Part shown: piece by piece, positions 1 to 8,777 of the stretch | Layout: the number at the start of each line of letters is the position of its first letter | Position numbering within the stretch: position 1 is the stretch's first letter | Source of the DNA: Gammaproteobacteria bacterium | GTDB lineage: Bacteria; Pseudomonadota; Gammaproteobacteria; Pseudomonadales; Cellvibrionaceae | Direction: 5' to 3' | DNA: 64,000 nt | Assembly (NCBI GenBank): GCA_004172865.1 | Contig: SEBV01000014.1 | Span: 62,001 to 126,000, forward strand | Notes under the pieces: generated by a model | The model's input: only the letters and a program-made list of their open reading frames with translations | Told to the model about the DNA's origin: nothing | Databases searched by the model: none | Translations under genes and position numbers: made by a program

Positions 1-861
1 CGCCATCGCCGATTCAAGCAAAAGACCCGCTTTATTCGGCGATTCCAACATCATGTAAATGCTAAACAGATTTTTAATTTCCGCAGGCTTTTGCAAGAAA
101 CCTTGCCGCTCGGCCAGCGCCAATACCGCCAATGATTCCGGCTCACTTTTACCTTCGTACAACACGCTGGAAAGTTGCTTCCAGTAATCGGGTTTCTGTG
201 GAAACTTAACGATCAATTGTACGAGCGATTCTGCTGCGCCTTTGTAATCCTTGAGTTCATAAGCGATGGCTAATTTCATTTGCAGCCATTGCTCTTTTAT
301 CTCTTTGGATTTCGAAATCGCCAGATCAATTTGCGGTAAAGCTTCTTTGTAGCGTTTGCGTTCCGATAAGGCATTCGCTAGAAAAATATGCGCTTCCGGC
401 GTAATAGTTCCACAGGCCGTGGCCATATAAGTTTCCAGTGTCTTGATGCCTTCATCAAACTGACTGGTAACAATATACAACTGACCGAGGTTGTACCTTA
501 ACTGCTCGCGGTTAGACCGCGGCAGTGAATCGGTTGTCAGCGCCGCAGCAAATGCTTTTACCGCACTTTTAAAGTCTTGTTTCGAACTATAGGCAAGACC
601 CAGGTTGTAGTTGATTAATGCCTTTTCGTAAGCCGAACCTTTTTCGGCAACTTTTGATAATTTCTCAATGGCTTCGTCGTACTTCTGCTTACCGAGTAAC
701 TCCGTGGCAGTTTGCACCGTTGAGAAAGTATCTTCGCTCATCTCAGTCCCTTCCTTCTGTTCCTCTTTGCCGCATTCAGCGGCGGCTAGAGCAACGTAGG
801 GTGTAAGCCCTATTCCAAGCACTAATAATACGCTGGCGAAATTTTGTCTGAGTTTGATCAT
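1..861 (-). CDS. TPR-repeat protein of the TonB cassette (partial, 3' end outside window)
   Basis: The frame is open from an ATG at 861 down to base 1 with no stop, so about 287 residues are visible and the C-terminus lies outside the window. The N-terminus is a Sec signal peptide (MIKLRQNFASVLLVL..., ending near ALA-AAEC). The rest is helical repeats of TPR type, for example the stretches reading ALINYNLGLAYSSKQDF and QLRYNLGQLYIVTSQF. It follows the tonB gene by only five bases and is the last visible gene of the DUF3450-ttpC-exbB-exbD-exbD-tonB row. TPR proteins at this place are common in TtpC-type TonB clusters and probably act as periplasmic scaffolds; that role is inferred. TPR assignment is firm, the exact job is not. 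Confidence 0.82.
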   Translation of the reverse strand, partial: MIKLRQNFASVLLVLGIGLTPYVALAAAECGKEEQKEGTEMSEDTFSTVQTATELLGKQKYDEAIEKLSKVAEKGSAYEKALINYNLGLAYSSKQDFKSAVKAFAAALTTDSLPRSNREQLRYNLGQLYIVTSQFDEGIKTLETYMATACGTITPEAHIFLANALSERKRYKEALPQIDLAISKSKEIKEQWLQMKLAIAYELKDYKGAAESLVQLIVKFPQKPDYWKQLSSVLYEGKSEPESLAVLALAERQGFLQKPAEIKNLFSIYMMLESPNKAGLLLESAMA

Positions 862-866
862 CTGTT

Positions 867-1511
867 TCACCCCGCAGACTGATTTAGATTGAAATTGAAC
901 TTCCTGCTTCCCTTCTGTTCAACCGGTGCGCCATCAACCATCTTCGGTTTAAATCTGCATTTTTGCGCTGCCAATACCGCTGCTGCTTCAAAGACTCCGC
1001 GCGGTTGCGCTTCGACAGCTTTAGCACTGCGCACTGATCCATCTGGTCCGACGATAAATTCGATTCGCACCCAGCCATTCAAACCTGCGCGACGTGCATC
1101 GCTGGGGTAAGAAATTGGAGGACATTGCAACGGAATAATGTCGCCATCGAACATCGCTTTAGTGCCACCCAATGCGGTACCGCCTACATCGGCATTCAAA
1201 CTCAAACTTGGGATTTCCAATCCAGATAAACCTTCCTGCTGTACCGCTGCTGCTACCACTTTCATTTTTGGCGGTGGTGGCGGTGGCGGAGGTGGTGGTG
1301 GCGGTTTTTTCCGGGTTAGGGATTCTGGCTCTGAATCACGAGTCAAACGTACAAAGTCGATAGTGGGTAAATTAACTTTGGCTTCCATCGCCCCGCGCCC
1401 TGCTTTGATCACCGAATACATGATGCCGAACAGGATGAGCGAGAGAAATAACCCCAGGATGGTGGCTGGAATAACCATGTTGTTGCGCATAAAGCGATTC
1501 ATCGTAGTCAT
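867..1511 (-). CDS. tonB: TonB-family energy transducer
   Basis: A 214-residue inner-membrane protein that should carry proton-motive energy from ExbB/ExbD to outer-membrane receptors. It has a short cytoplasmic N-terminus, one membrane anchor around residues 12-34, a run of twelve prolines (bases 1270-1305) flanked by lysines, and a C-terminal TonB domain of about 85 residues. That domain has the usual ISYPSDARRAGLNGWVRI start and a final hydrophobic strand. The gene begins three bases after exbD and ends five bases before the TPR gene, so all belong to one transcript. It is shorter than E. coli TonB, as usual for TonB2-type proteins working with TtpC. No dedicated receptor gene is seen in this window. 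Confidence 0.93.
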   Translation of the reverse strand: MTTMNRFMRNNMVIPATILGLFLSLILFGIMYSVIKAGRGAMEAKVNLPTIDFVRLTRDSEPESLTRKKPPPPPPPPPPPPKMKVVAAAVQQEGLSGLEIPSLSLNADVGGTALGGTKAMFDGDIIPLQCPPISYPSDARRAGLNGWVRIEFIVGPDGSVRSAKAVEAQPRGVFEAAAVLAAQKCRFKPKMVDGAPVEQKGSRKFNFNLNQSAG

Positions 1512-1514
1512 GTT

Positions 1515-1928
1515 CTAGCCCCCCTCGCCCGGTAAGGTGGCGATGGACACTTCGGTAACGCCACCGGATTTCACGGCATCCATTACTTTGGTGAGCATTT
1601 GGGTTTGGGATTCACGATCCGCAATAATCACTACCGTATCCTCGGCGCGCTCTTGATGTAAACGCTCGATCAAGGGGCGAACTTCGCGAATATCCACCCG
1701 GCGTTTGTCCATCCAGATATCACCGTTTGGGCGAATCGCAATCAGGATGTTGCCCGATTCCTGACTCTCGCCGGTCATGGCGGCCTCTTTGTTTACCGTG
1801 ATACCCGCTTCTTTGATAAACGATGTGGTGATAATGAAGAAGATCAGCAGATTGAGTACGAAGTCGAGCATGGGTGCCAGATCGATACCCGTTTCATCGC
1901 TCTCTTCAGTGTGACGTTTTAAAATCAT
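1515..1928 (-). CDS. exbD: ExbD-family biopolymer transporter (second copy)
   Basis: 137 residues from the ATG at 1926-1928. A longer open frame reaches 2039, but it would run through the neighbouring exbD, and GAGG eight bases before this ATG supports the inner start. The protein has a cytoplasmic leader, one transmembrane helix containing the conserved Asp (LAPMLDFVLNLLIFFI, near residue 20) and a periplasmic domain ending in VSIATLPGEGG. ExbD couples proton flow through ExbB to TonB. It lies four bases downstream of a close paralogue of the same length; paired ExbDs, probably forming a heterodimer, are typical of these cassettes. Confidence 0.93.
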   Translation of the reverse strand: MILKRHTEESDETGIDLAPMLDFVLNLLIFFIITTSFIKEAGITVNKEAAMTGESQESGNILIAIRPNGDIWMDKRRVDIREVRPLIERLHQERAEDTVVIIADRESQTQMLTKVMDAVKSGGVTEVSIATLPGEGG

Positions 1929-1932
1929 TACA

Positions 1933-2346
1933 CTAACCTCGCTCGGATGCGGCAATAGAAACGTTTTGAATACCGCCTTGACGAACCTGGTCAATGACCT
2001 GCACCAAAACCCCCGTTTGTGAGCCTTTTTCGGCCACAACTACTACCGAATCGTCCGGGCGCTGAGCGTGAAGACGCTCGATGTTGGCCCGAACCGCACG
2101 TATGTCTACACCTTTTTTATCAACCAGAACCGTGCCGGCAGCTTCGATCACGATCACGATACTGCCCGCTTCTTTCTTCTCGGTGGCCGCCGAAGAGTTT
2201 GGTCGACTTACGGTCAACCCCACTTCTTTGGCGAATACCGCGGTGATAATGAAGAAAATCAGAAGATTGAGCACAAAATCCAGCATGGGTGCCAAATCAA
2301 TGCCTGTCTCATCCATATTTTCATGTTGTTGCCGTCTTAATCGCAT
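1933..2346 (-). CDS. exbD: ExbD-family biopolymer transporter (first copy)
   Basis: 137 residues. It has a single N-terminal membrane helix with the proton-conducting Asp in MLDFVLNLLIFFIITAVF and a C-terminal periplasmic domain (DSVVVVAEKGSQTGVLVQVIDQVRQ region). The membrane segment is almost identical to that of the following exbD, while the periplasmic halves differ more, so the pair looks like an old tandem duplication. Upstream is the exbB gene, with a 94-base gap that holds no other gene. The family call is secure; which ExbD contacts TonB cannot be told from sequence. Confidence 0.92.
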   Translation of the reverse strand: MRLRRQQHENMDETGIDLAPMLDFVLNLLIFFIITAVFAKEVGLTVSRPNSSAATEKKEAGSIVIVIEAAGTVLVDKKGVDIRAVRANIERLHAQRPDDSVVVVAEKGSQTGVLVQVIDQVRQGGIQNVSIAASERG

Positions 2347-2440
2347 TGCAGAACTCCCAATGTTTTCGCCGATGAGCAGCGAATAAAATTTATCTGCGCT
2401 AGATCTTCAAACCGTAAACAGACCTTCAAACAGTAAACTT

Positions 2441-2971
2441 CTAAAAGTTAAATCGATCAGATAGACGTTCAGTTTCCATCGCGGCTTTGCGTTTGAAGTA
2501 ATACACGGGATACAGCCCCGAAATACTTACCGCCAACCCCGATAAGGTACATACCATGGCTTCTGAAACCCCGGTGGCCATTGAGCGCGCATCCGCAGAA
2601 CCCAAGGCAGCCATTGAATCAAATACCGCGAGCATTCCGAGTACCGTACCCACCAACCCCAGTAAGGGACTCATGGGAACCAGCACTCGCAGTACCAATA
2701 ACTTGCTGTTCATACCTGCATTGAGACGCGAGATCATCGCGGCCCGGATCTGGCGAGAAGCCCAACTCATTTTGTTGCCACGTTGATTCCATTGTGCGAG
2801 GGACGTTTCAGCTTCGTAGGGTAGAACCTTGCGGAAATACCACAGGCGCTCCAACACAATGGTCCACATCAATACACAGGCACCAAATATCCACACTACA
2901 ACTGGACCACCTAGGTGGCGCATCGCTGTCAGAGCTTCAAAGGGCGACGTTATGAATTCAGGCACGGCCAT
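2441..2971 (-). CDS. exbB: ExbB/TolQ/MotA-family proton channel protein
   Basis: A 176-residue inner-membrane protein of the short ExbB2 type: one membrane segment near residues 20-40, a cytoplasmic loop, then the paired helices with the family signature PMSPLLGLVGTVLGML and AMVCTLSGLAVSISGL. It would form the pentameric channel around the ExbD pair. Its start overlaps the end of the upstream TtpC-like gene by 14 bases, which indicates translational coupling. The gene lacks the long periplasmic N-terminus of its larger neighbour, so the two MotA/TolQ-family proteins here are not interchangeable. Confidence 0.93.
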   Translation of the reverse strand: MAVPEFITSPFEALTAMRHLGGPVVVWIFGACVLMWTIVLERLWYFRKVLPYEAETSLAQWNQRGNKMSWASRQIRAAMISRLNAGMNSKLLVLRVLVPMSPLLGLVGTVLGMLAVFDSMAALGSADARSMATGVSEAMVCTLSGLAVSISGLYPVYYFKRKAAMETERLSDRFNF

Positions 2972-4349
2972 GAGCAGCCTCCATTTTCTCTAAACGTTCT
3001 GCCAGCAGACCGGCGCTTTGCTCATCCAGAACCTGTACAACGGATTTGGAGATAGACACTAGCCAGGCATTCAGGAACAGAAGTGGAATGGCGATACTCA
3101 AGCCCAATACGGTGGCGATCATCGCTTGCGAGATACCGGCAGCCATCAATTTCGGATCGCTTGAGCCGGATTCGGTAATACTTTGGAAGGTCAAAATCAT
3201 ACCGATTACAGTACCTACCAACCCAAGCAAAGGCCCTGCTGCCACCGCAAGTTTGAGGAAAGCCTGGAAGCGCTCCAGTTTCGGCACTTCTTTGAGCACA
3301 GCTTCCGAGATTCGCAGCTCCACCACTTCAGCACTTTGTTCAAGTTTTTCGGTATCAGCGCCTTTGAAGGTTGCCAAGACACGACCAAGCGGATTGGTAG
3401 TCACTGGGTCAGTGAGGAAGTTAAGTTGTTCACGAACATTGAAGCGTACGCGAGCCAGATAGAAGAGTTGGTATATACCCAGCAGCGCACCGACAATACC
3501 CACTAGAATGATCACGTAACCCACTGATTCACCCATATGGATACGCTCCATAAAGGTTGGTTTTTGTGCATAAATGGTGAGTAAGTTACCGCGGGTAGGA
3601 TCGACCAAACCTTTAACGTAGCCGGGTTCAGCTTTGGACAAATGCTCAGCCTGGTTTTGGAAGCTGGTGCCTGGTTGACGCGCCATTACCGCCAATTTTT
3701 CCTGGCTTGGCAGATAACTCATGTACATATTTTCGTAAGTGGAACTGAATGGCCCAACGCGGGTAACCATTGTTTCCAGTGGCTTACCATCGGCCAGAAT
3801 GATCGTCGATTTGTACTTGGCGACCTTACCGGTTTCAGTCATTTCACGTTGCAATTCAAACCAGAAACGCTCCAGATCGCTAATCGATGGCAGTGCTTTT
3901 GATTGCGCCAGATCTGAAGCAAATTTCACGCGGCCAGGATACTGGGCACTGATCATTGAGGTGTTAACGACTGACGAAAAGTCATTAGCGACCTGACGCA
4001 CCACACCAAACATCTCACCGAGATTACCTGCACGTGCATCGAGCTGGGTTTGCATTTCAGTAAGCGTTTTTTCGTTCGCATCAAAGGCCGCAGTCAATGC
4101 AGCGCTGCGGTTTTGTTGCTCTTTCAATTCAGCGCGAGCGGTGTTGATCAGCTCGGCTTGTTTATCGCGCTCTGACAAAAACTTGGCTTCACGGGCGCTG
4201 TTCGCTTTAGCTTCAGCCGCACGAATAGTACGAGTTTGTTCAAGCAGTTCGTCCAAACTGGTCGCCGCCGTTGCGAAGGTCGAGCCCAAGCTAAAGGTCG
4301 CTGTCATTACGCCAGCTAACATCAGTTTAGAAAGGTAGGAATACTTCAT
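2958..4349 (-). CDS. ttpC: TtpC-like MotA/TolQ/ExbB proton channel protein with periplasmic domain
   Basis: 463 residues. A cleavable signal peptide (to about residue 28, TFATAA) leads into a coiled-coil, Glu/Lys-rich periplasmic region of about 230 residues. This is followed by three membrane helices and the MotA/TolQ/ExbB signature (GPLLGLVGTVIGMILTF, then GISQAMIATVLGLSIAIPL). This architecture matches TtpC, the extra component of Vibrio TonB2 systems, where it is needed for transduction alongside ExbB2-ExbD2-TonB2. The start codon overlaps the stop of the DUF3450 gene (TAATG). The architecture is certain; equivalence of function to Vibrio TtpC is inferred. Confidence 0.88.
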   Translation of the reverse strand: MKYSYLSKLMLAGVMTATFSLGSTFATAATSLDELLEQTRTIRAAEAKANSAREAKFLSERDKQAELINTARAELKEQQNRSAALTAAFDANEKTLTEMQTQLDARAGNLGEMFGVVRQVANDFSSVVNTSMISAQYPGRVKFASDLAQSKALPSISDLERFWFELQREMTETGKVAKYKSTIILADGKPLETMVTRVGPFSSTYENMYMSYLPSQEKLAVMARQPGTSFQNQAEHLSKAEPGYVKGLVDPTRGNLLTIYAQKPTFMERIHMGESVGYVIILVGIVGALLGIYQLFYLARVRFNVREQLNFLTDPVTTNPLGRVLATFKGADTEKLEQSAEVVELRISEAVLKEVPKLERFQAFLKLAVAAGPLLGLVGTVIGMILTFQSITESGSSDPKLMAAGISQAMIATVLGLSIAIPLLFLNAWLVSISKSVVQVLDEQSAGLLAERLEKMEAAHGRA

Positions 4350-5131
4350 TACTTCACCTCCAGCGGGGTATGAATTGCCACTTCAATAAAATCTGGTGCC
4401 ATTTGTTTCTTGGCAATCTTCAAGCCTTTTTCCATTGATTCTTTAAAGCTATTGTCGATAACCCATTTTTTGGTCTCGGCATTCCAATAACCTGTCTCTT
4501 TCGCATCCAGTGTTTGATACATCAAAGACACACGACCGGTGCGCAAGAAGTCCACAGTTTTGTCGTCCACTTTGCCTTGGTAAACTTCAATGGTGCGGCC
4601 GTATTCAACTTCGATTTGATAAGCCTCAACCAGACGACGGTATTTTTCAGACGTGGATACATCAGCGCGCGCCATCATCGATTGCAATGAAGCTATACGG
4701 TTTTTGCGCTCAGTTGGCAGGAACGGAATATCCAGGCCGATAAAGCCGGACAGTGCTGCAAGCATCTTGTCCATCAAGGGGAGAACTTCGCGCGATGTTG
4801 TTTCAATCACAGCGAGCTGGCCGGTCATGTCGGCGATTTGGTCTTTTTGCGATTTAACCTGTTGGTCAATTTGCTCGTTATAACCTTTAAGGCTTTGAGC
4901 TTCAGTGATCATTTGACGGTAACTTGCGAGCGACTTACTCGCTTCATCATCGAGCGCAACGACTTTTTTCTGCGAATCAATCGCCGCCACCTCAGTTTTC
5001 GTCTGTTCACTCACAGTACCGTTAACGGTTGCCGCGTCGGCTGCTAATGACCCTTGGGCCACCATCAGCATCCAACTAGCGCATGCCGTACTCAAAACAG
5101 TACGAATGAAAATTTTAGGTTTTTGGCTCAT
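4349..5131 (-). CDS. DUF3450 periplasmic coiled-coil protein
   Basis: 260 residues with a signal peptide (to about residue 31, QGSLAADA) and a heptad-rich stretch (about 55-115: EAQSLKGYNEQIDQQVKSQ region). After it comes the DUF3450 core with the phrase GLDIPFLPTERKNRIASL and a C-terminal part containing TGYWNAETKKW. DUF3450 proteins are almost always encoded directly upstream of TtpC-type genes. They are thought to sit in the periplasm and contact the coiled-coil of TtpC, but no activity is established. It is the first gene of the cassette; the 286 bases upstream probably contain its promoter. Confidence 0.88.
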   Translation of the reverse strand: MSQKPKIFIRTVLSTACASWMLMVAQGSLAADAATVNGTVSEQTKTEVAAIDSQKKVVALDDEASKSLASYRQMITEAQSLKGYNEQIDQQVKSQKDQIADMTGQLAVIETTSREVLPLMDKMLAALSGFIGLDIPFLPTERKNRIASLQSMMARADVSTSEKYRRLVEAYQIEVEYGRTIEVYQGKVDDKTVDFLRTGRVSLMYQTLDAKETGYWNAETKKWVIDNSFKESMEKGLKIAKKQMAPDFIEVAIHTPLEVK

Positions 5132-5417
5132 ATATCGATTTCCTCAATTCAATGGCAACTAATTCACATCTACAACGACTGGTAATCCACGTCTCACCAG
5201 CCATTACTTCACGTTTAAAACAGGTGGCAGTGCAAGATTCACATAGCTCCTGAGCTTTCGAGAAAATCTCGCTAACAACAGAAAATGGTCTACATACTTT
5301 TAGACGTGAGCGCCTTTTTCTACCCTACGCCCACAACCATCAACAATTGCAATTTCTGCTGGTTTTCCACGTGCACCTCTGCTTTTCAGCCGAGGTTTTC
5401 GCGCAAGGTTCTGACAC
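5132..5417. other. Spacer between the amidase array and the TonB cassette
   Basis: 286 bases with no credible gene. It must carry the ribosome-binding region of the DUF3450 gene and very likely its promoter on the minus strand. It separates amidase A, also minus strand, from the TonB cassette. I see no convincing rho-independent terminator here, so read-through from the amidase genes into the TonB genes is possible. Confidence 0.5.
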
Positions 5418-7400
5418 CTAGTGAAGCTCGCCAAAGCCCTCAGGCGCCTTGCGATGTTTGCTCGCCGCCTCATACGCTGCAGCGATTTTTAAGAGCATCG
5501 GCTCGGCAAAAGGCCTGCCGAGAAAATCGATATTTACCGGTAACTGCGCTTTAATCGGGCCAACCATAATTGTTGACTTGGGCGATTTCGGGTCGGGAAT
5601 ACGGTCGTATACTTCGGTAGTAAAACCGGCAGGAACAGAAATTGTGGGGAAGCCATTCGCACCCAATAGAGTCCATGCAAGTGCCGAGCGACCATTGACT
5701 GTGGGTTCTACCGGGGCGCCTAATTTCGGCGCTGGCACATTGCCGGTGGGATAAGTGACGGCTTGAAGATTTTGCTGCGCCATGCATTGCATTACGATTT
5801 GTTGCAGCGCAAAGCGGGTTTGCATGCGATTGCTCATGTCCAGCGTTTTATCGTCGAACTTGGTTTGCAAACCGGCTTTCTTATCGGAGTAGCCAGTACC
5901 GGGGCGGATGTCGCTATAAAATGTGGATTTCTTGATAAGGTCTTCAGTGGTTTTGATATTGGTGTCGCCACGCTCTCTCAAATAAGCATCCAGCACGTAA
6001 CGACCTTCACCGATTGAAGGTTCAACACCTAAACTGCGAATCGTGATACTCGCCGGAAATAGCGCTGAGCCATCGGCCATGTTTAACAAGAGTGGAATAT
6101 GGTCGGTGGTAGGCTTGCCTTTAGCATCAACCGGAAATTGGTCTGGGAATTGGCTGACAAGTGCTGAATTGTAAGCAATTGGCGCGTAACGCTGCACGCA
6201 GCCCTGAAATAGTGCGCCCCCGGGGCCGGGATCGACGATGGTGGCTCCAAGCTTTTTAAGCATTTCAACCTCGTGTTCTACGATGGCGATGCTTTCTTCA
6301 TCAGCCTTGCTGAAAAGCTCGCGATTCATAAACTCACGCACCACACCAATGCGTATGCCTTGCAGGCTCCGTTCTGCAGTAAAGGTTTGGTATTTCTGGG
6401 CTGGCAAACGATCTACCGCAAATGCAGTTAACTCATCTTTAGGATCGTAACCGGCAATGACATCGAGGATTTTCGCTACATCCTGAACCGTGCGGCACAA
6501 AGGACCAACCCGATCATTAATTGCCGACGCACGAATCATACCAGCGCGACTGACTAACTCTTGAGTCGGCGCAAAACCCACAACATTGTTGTTTTTAGCG
6601 GGATTGCGAACGGATGGCCCTGATTCTTCCCCGATAGCGCAGGTCACTAAATTTGCAGCTACTGCCGACGCCGAACCACCGCTTGAACGGCCCGGACTGC
6701 GCTCGGTATCGTAAGGATTACAAAACACGCCACCAAAACTGCTACGGTCGCCGCTAGCGTATTCACCCATATTGGCTTTGCCCAAGGTGATCGCTCCCGC
6801 CGCTTCGAGTTTGGTAACAAAAGTGGAATCTGCAGGTGGGCGATCATTCGCGTAAGGTGCATCTGCCCCTGAAGTTGTTCGCATAGTGCGGGTATCAAAC
6901 TGGTCTTTTACGGCGAGGATCATGCCGTGCATTGGCCCAACCAACTTGCCGGTTTTGGCGAGTTGTTTATCTTGATTTGCAGCAATTTCAAGCGCATCCA
7001 ACATGGTGGGATCGTTGTCGGCTAGGTCGGTCATTGAACGTGCTTTGTGTGCATCAAAACCCCAAGCCTCACGGGTTGCAGGTCGCAGATTGAGAGTAGC
7101 GAGCGCGTTGATCTGGCCTGCGTTAGCAATAGTCGTAGCGGGGCCGAGCAAACCTTCAGATTGCTTTACGCATTGGCCGTTGTAGGCTTTCACGCGTTCC
7201 AAATACAAATTTACCAAGTCTACGGTCGTGATCTGTTTCTTCAGTAAGGCCTTTTGAATTTGTTCAAGCGTTGCCTCTTCAACTTGAAACTTGGGCTTGG
7301 CGGCGGCCTGTGCGTTTAGTGTGATAAGCATCAAAACACCAACGATAAAAACGGCCGTCGATACCCAATTAATTTTTACCGCAACGCCAAACATTTTCAT
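5418..7400 (-). CDS. Secreted amidase-signature enzyme A (variant nucleophile motif)
   Basis: 660 residues, with a strong Shine-Dalgarno (GGAGG) before the ATG at 7400. An N-terminal signal segment (about residues 13-33, ending NAQAAA) directs it to the periplasm. The amidase-signature Ser-Ser-Lys triad is recognisable: Lys165 (ILAVKDQFD), cis-Ser239 (SPGRSSGGSAS) and nucleophile Ser263 (EESGPSVRNPA), with the usual 24-residue spacing between the serines. The normal GTDxGGSxR around the nucleophile has become EESGPSVR, shared in outline with amidase C, so substrate choice may differ from classic amidases. It is longer than usual (about 500) because of inserts before the lysine and in the C-terminal half. 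Family members hydrolyse carboxamides, including peptide amides; the substrate here is unknown. Confidence 0.86.
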   Translation of the reverse strand: MKMFGVAVKINWVSTAVFIVGVLMLITLNAQAAAKPKFQVEEATLEQIQKALLKKQITTVDLVNLYLERVKAYNGQCVKQSEGLLGPATTIANAGQINALATLNLRPATREAWGFDAHKARSMTDLADNDPTMLDALEIAANQDKQLAKTGKLVGPMHGMILAVKDQFDTRTMRTTSGADAPYANDRPPADSTFVTKLEAAGAITLGKANMGEYASGDRSSFGGVFCNPYDTERSPGRSSGGSASAVAANLVTCAIGEESGPSVRNPAKNNNVVGFAPTQELVSRAGMIRASAINDRVGPLCRTVQDVAKILDVIAGYDPKDELTAFAVDRLPAQKYQTFTAERSLQGIRIGVVREFMNRELFSKADEESIAIVEHEVEMLKKLGATIVDPGPGGALFQGCVQRYAPIAYNSALVSQFPDQFPVDAKGKPTTDHIPLLLNMADGSALFPASITIRSLGVEPSIGEGRYVLDAYLRERGDTNIKTTEDLIKKSTFYSDIRPGTGYSDKKAGLQTKFDDKTLDMSNRMQTRFALQQIVMQCMAQQNLQAVTYPTGNVPAPKLGAPVEPTVNGRSALAWTLLGANGFPTISVPAGFTTEVYDRIPDPKSPKSTIMVGPIKAQLPVNIDFLGRPFAEPMLLKIAAAYEAASKHRKAPEGFGELH

Positions 7401-7431
7401 ATTTCCTCCAAAAATGACTTTTAATCGACAG

Positions 7432-7490
7432 CCGTTCGCCTGAGCTCATCGAAGGAAGTTGTTTTCCTTCGGCATGCCCAGGATGAACGG
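7432..7490. repeat. REP-like 59-bp imperfect palindrome
   Basis: The sequence starts CCGTTCGCCTGAGC and ends GCCCAGGATGAACGG. The core is a perfect GAAGGAA/TTCCTTC hairpin (7451-7457 with 7464-7470), so the whole can fold into one long stem. The outer arm resembles the widely dispersed CCGTTCG...CTGAGC...TCGAAGG intergenic palindromes of proteobacteria. It lies between amidase A and the formamidase-family gene, where it could modulate mRNA stability or be a REP-type mobile remnant. Confidence 0.6.
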
Positions 7491-7508
7491 GAAAAATCTT
7501 TGCTTTAA

Positions 7509-8657
7509 TTACTTCGAGGCAGGCTTGTACCAGTAGGTGTTTTTGTTGTCTTTAAAGATGGACTTAGGAATCTTGCCGTGGATGCCTTTAGTGAAATCCA
7601 CAATCTGGGTCACGTGGAAATCCACGCTGATACTGGCGAGGGGCAAGGCTTTTTCGGTGCCGGTCCAACCGGTGATGTCGTTGATATAAGAAACCGTTTC
7701 ATCCACGGCTTGTTGCATGGCGTTTTCCAAATCCGGGTCGAGACCATACGCGATATAATGCGTCGGAGTTTCCGCGCGGGGCATCTTCAAGGTTTTGCCT
7801 TTATGCAAAATAAAAGTCGCGATCAGGGTGTTAGCGGTTTCGATAGCGGTGCCGGTAATTTCACCATCACCTTGCGCGGCATGGGCGTCGCCGGTGAAAA
7901 AACGAGCGCCGGGAGCATATACCGGGAGATAAAGCGTTGTGCCTGCCACCAAATCGCGGTCATCGAGATTTCCACCAAAATCGCCCGGTGGACTACTGCT
8001 ATGGTTGCTGCCTTTTTCAACCGCTGGTTGAACTCCCATCACCCCCATAAACGGACCGAGCGGGACTTCAATATTCTTTTCAAAAACGCCGACATTGCGC
8101 TTCAAATCTAAAATTGTGGTGTGCGCGGGCGGCTTGGGGCCGTCGCTACCTCTTAGGCTGCGACCGGGGCCTGAACCGGTAGTGCCGTAGGGAATGCGCG
8201 GTACAACCGATAAAATGCGAATTTCAAGCGAATCACCCGGCATAGCGCCTTCAATGTTGATAGGCCCAACTAAAAAGTGGCCGGTTTTAATATCGGCATA
8301 CCGCGTTGCCTTGTCCCACACCTCAATCGTTTCTTTAATCGCCGGATTATCCACAGTGGCAGGAATATTGTTTGCCTTGAGCCATTCCGCTGGATCGACA
8401 GCGGGATTGCGCCAACCCGCCCCGCCACCTGTATCAATTTTTACCGTTTGACCGGATTTGATAGTGAGAATGGCTTCCTTCTGAGCGGGAAAATTCCCTA
8501 TTACCGAGTTTTCCGGTGTCAGCTTCACGTAATGATCAAATGCAGGTTCAGCGATAACGCTATTGATAGTTAACGCGCTCATCACAGTCATCAAGATTTT
8601 TGCAGAACGCGACCATGAATATCTAGCGCGGCCACGGTAAGTAATTTGTAGGCTCAT
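7509..8657 (-). CDS. Secreted acetamidase/formamidase-family protein
   Basis: 382 residues of the FmdA/AmdA family, which hydrolyse short-chain amides such as formamide and acetamide to ammonia and an acid. Recognisable pieces are the N-terminal VKLTPENSVIGNFPAQ region, GHFLVGPINIEGAMPGDSLEIRI (about residues 125-147), PLGPFMGVMGV, PPGDFGGNLDDRDLVAGTTLYLPVY and GDAHAAQGDGEITGTAIE. Members are usually cytoplasmic, but this one has a hydrophobic export signal after an Arg-rich start (residues 1-37, ending SVIAEP), placing it with the secreted amidases. It lies between two amidase genes in the same orientation, so processing of one amide-bearing substrate by both enzyme types is plausible but inferred. 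Confidence 0.88.
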   Translation of the reverse strand: MSLQITYRGRARYSWSRSAKILMTVMSALTINSVIAEPAFDHYVKLTPENSVIGNFPAQKEAILTIKSGQTVKIDTGGGAGWRNPAVDPAEWLKANNIPATVDNPAIKETIEVWDKATRYADIKTGHFLVGPINIEGAMPGDSLEIRILSVVPRIPYGTTGSGPGRSLRGSDGPKPPAHTTILDLKRNVGVFEKNIEVPLGPFMGVMGVQPAVEKGSNHSSSPPGDFGGNLDDRDLVAGTTLYLPVYAPGARFFTGDAHAAQGDGEITGTAIETANTLIATFILHKGKTLKMPRAETPTHYIAYGLDPDLENAMQQAVDETVSYINDITGWTGTEKALPLASISVDFHVTQIVDFTKGIHGKIPKSIFKDNKNTYWYKPASK

Positions 8658-8702
8658 AGCGGGATTCTCTGTAGAAGGGGTTTAACACTCGTCTCCCTCT
8701 AA

Positions 8703-8739
8703 GGACGTTGGTGACGCTTGCTGCCCCACCTAACGTCCA
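8703..8739. other. Intergenic hairpin upstream of the formamidase-family gene
   Basis: GGACGTTGGTG at the left pairs with CACCTAACGTCC at the right with one bulged base, giving a stem of about eleven pairs. No U-run follows on the minus strand, so it does not look like an intrinsic terminator. A processing site or a small REP-like element is more likely. Confidence 0.4.
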
Positions 8740-8777
8740 TTTCGGATTGACCGTGTGTAATTCAACTAAACCGCGTC

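Noticed and set aside
1138-1518. Glycine-rich 126-residue frame on the plus strand
   Set aside because: It is the antisense image of the tonB proline run; the opposite frame has a full TonB domain and operon context.
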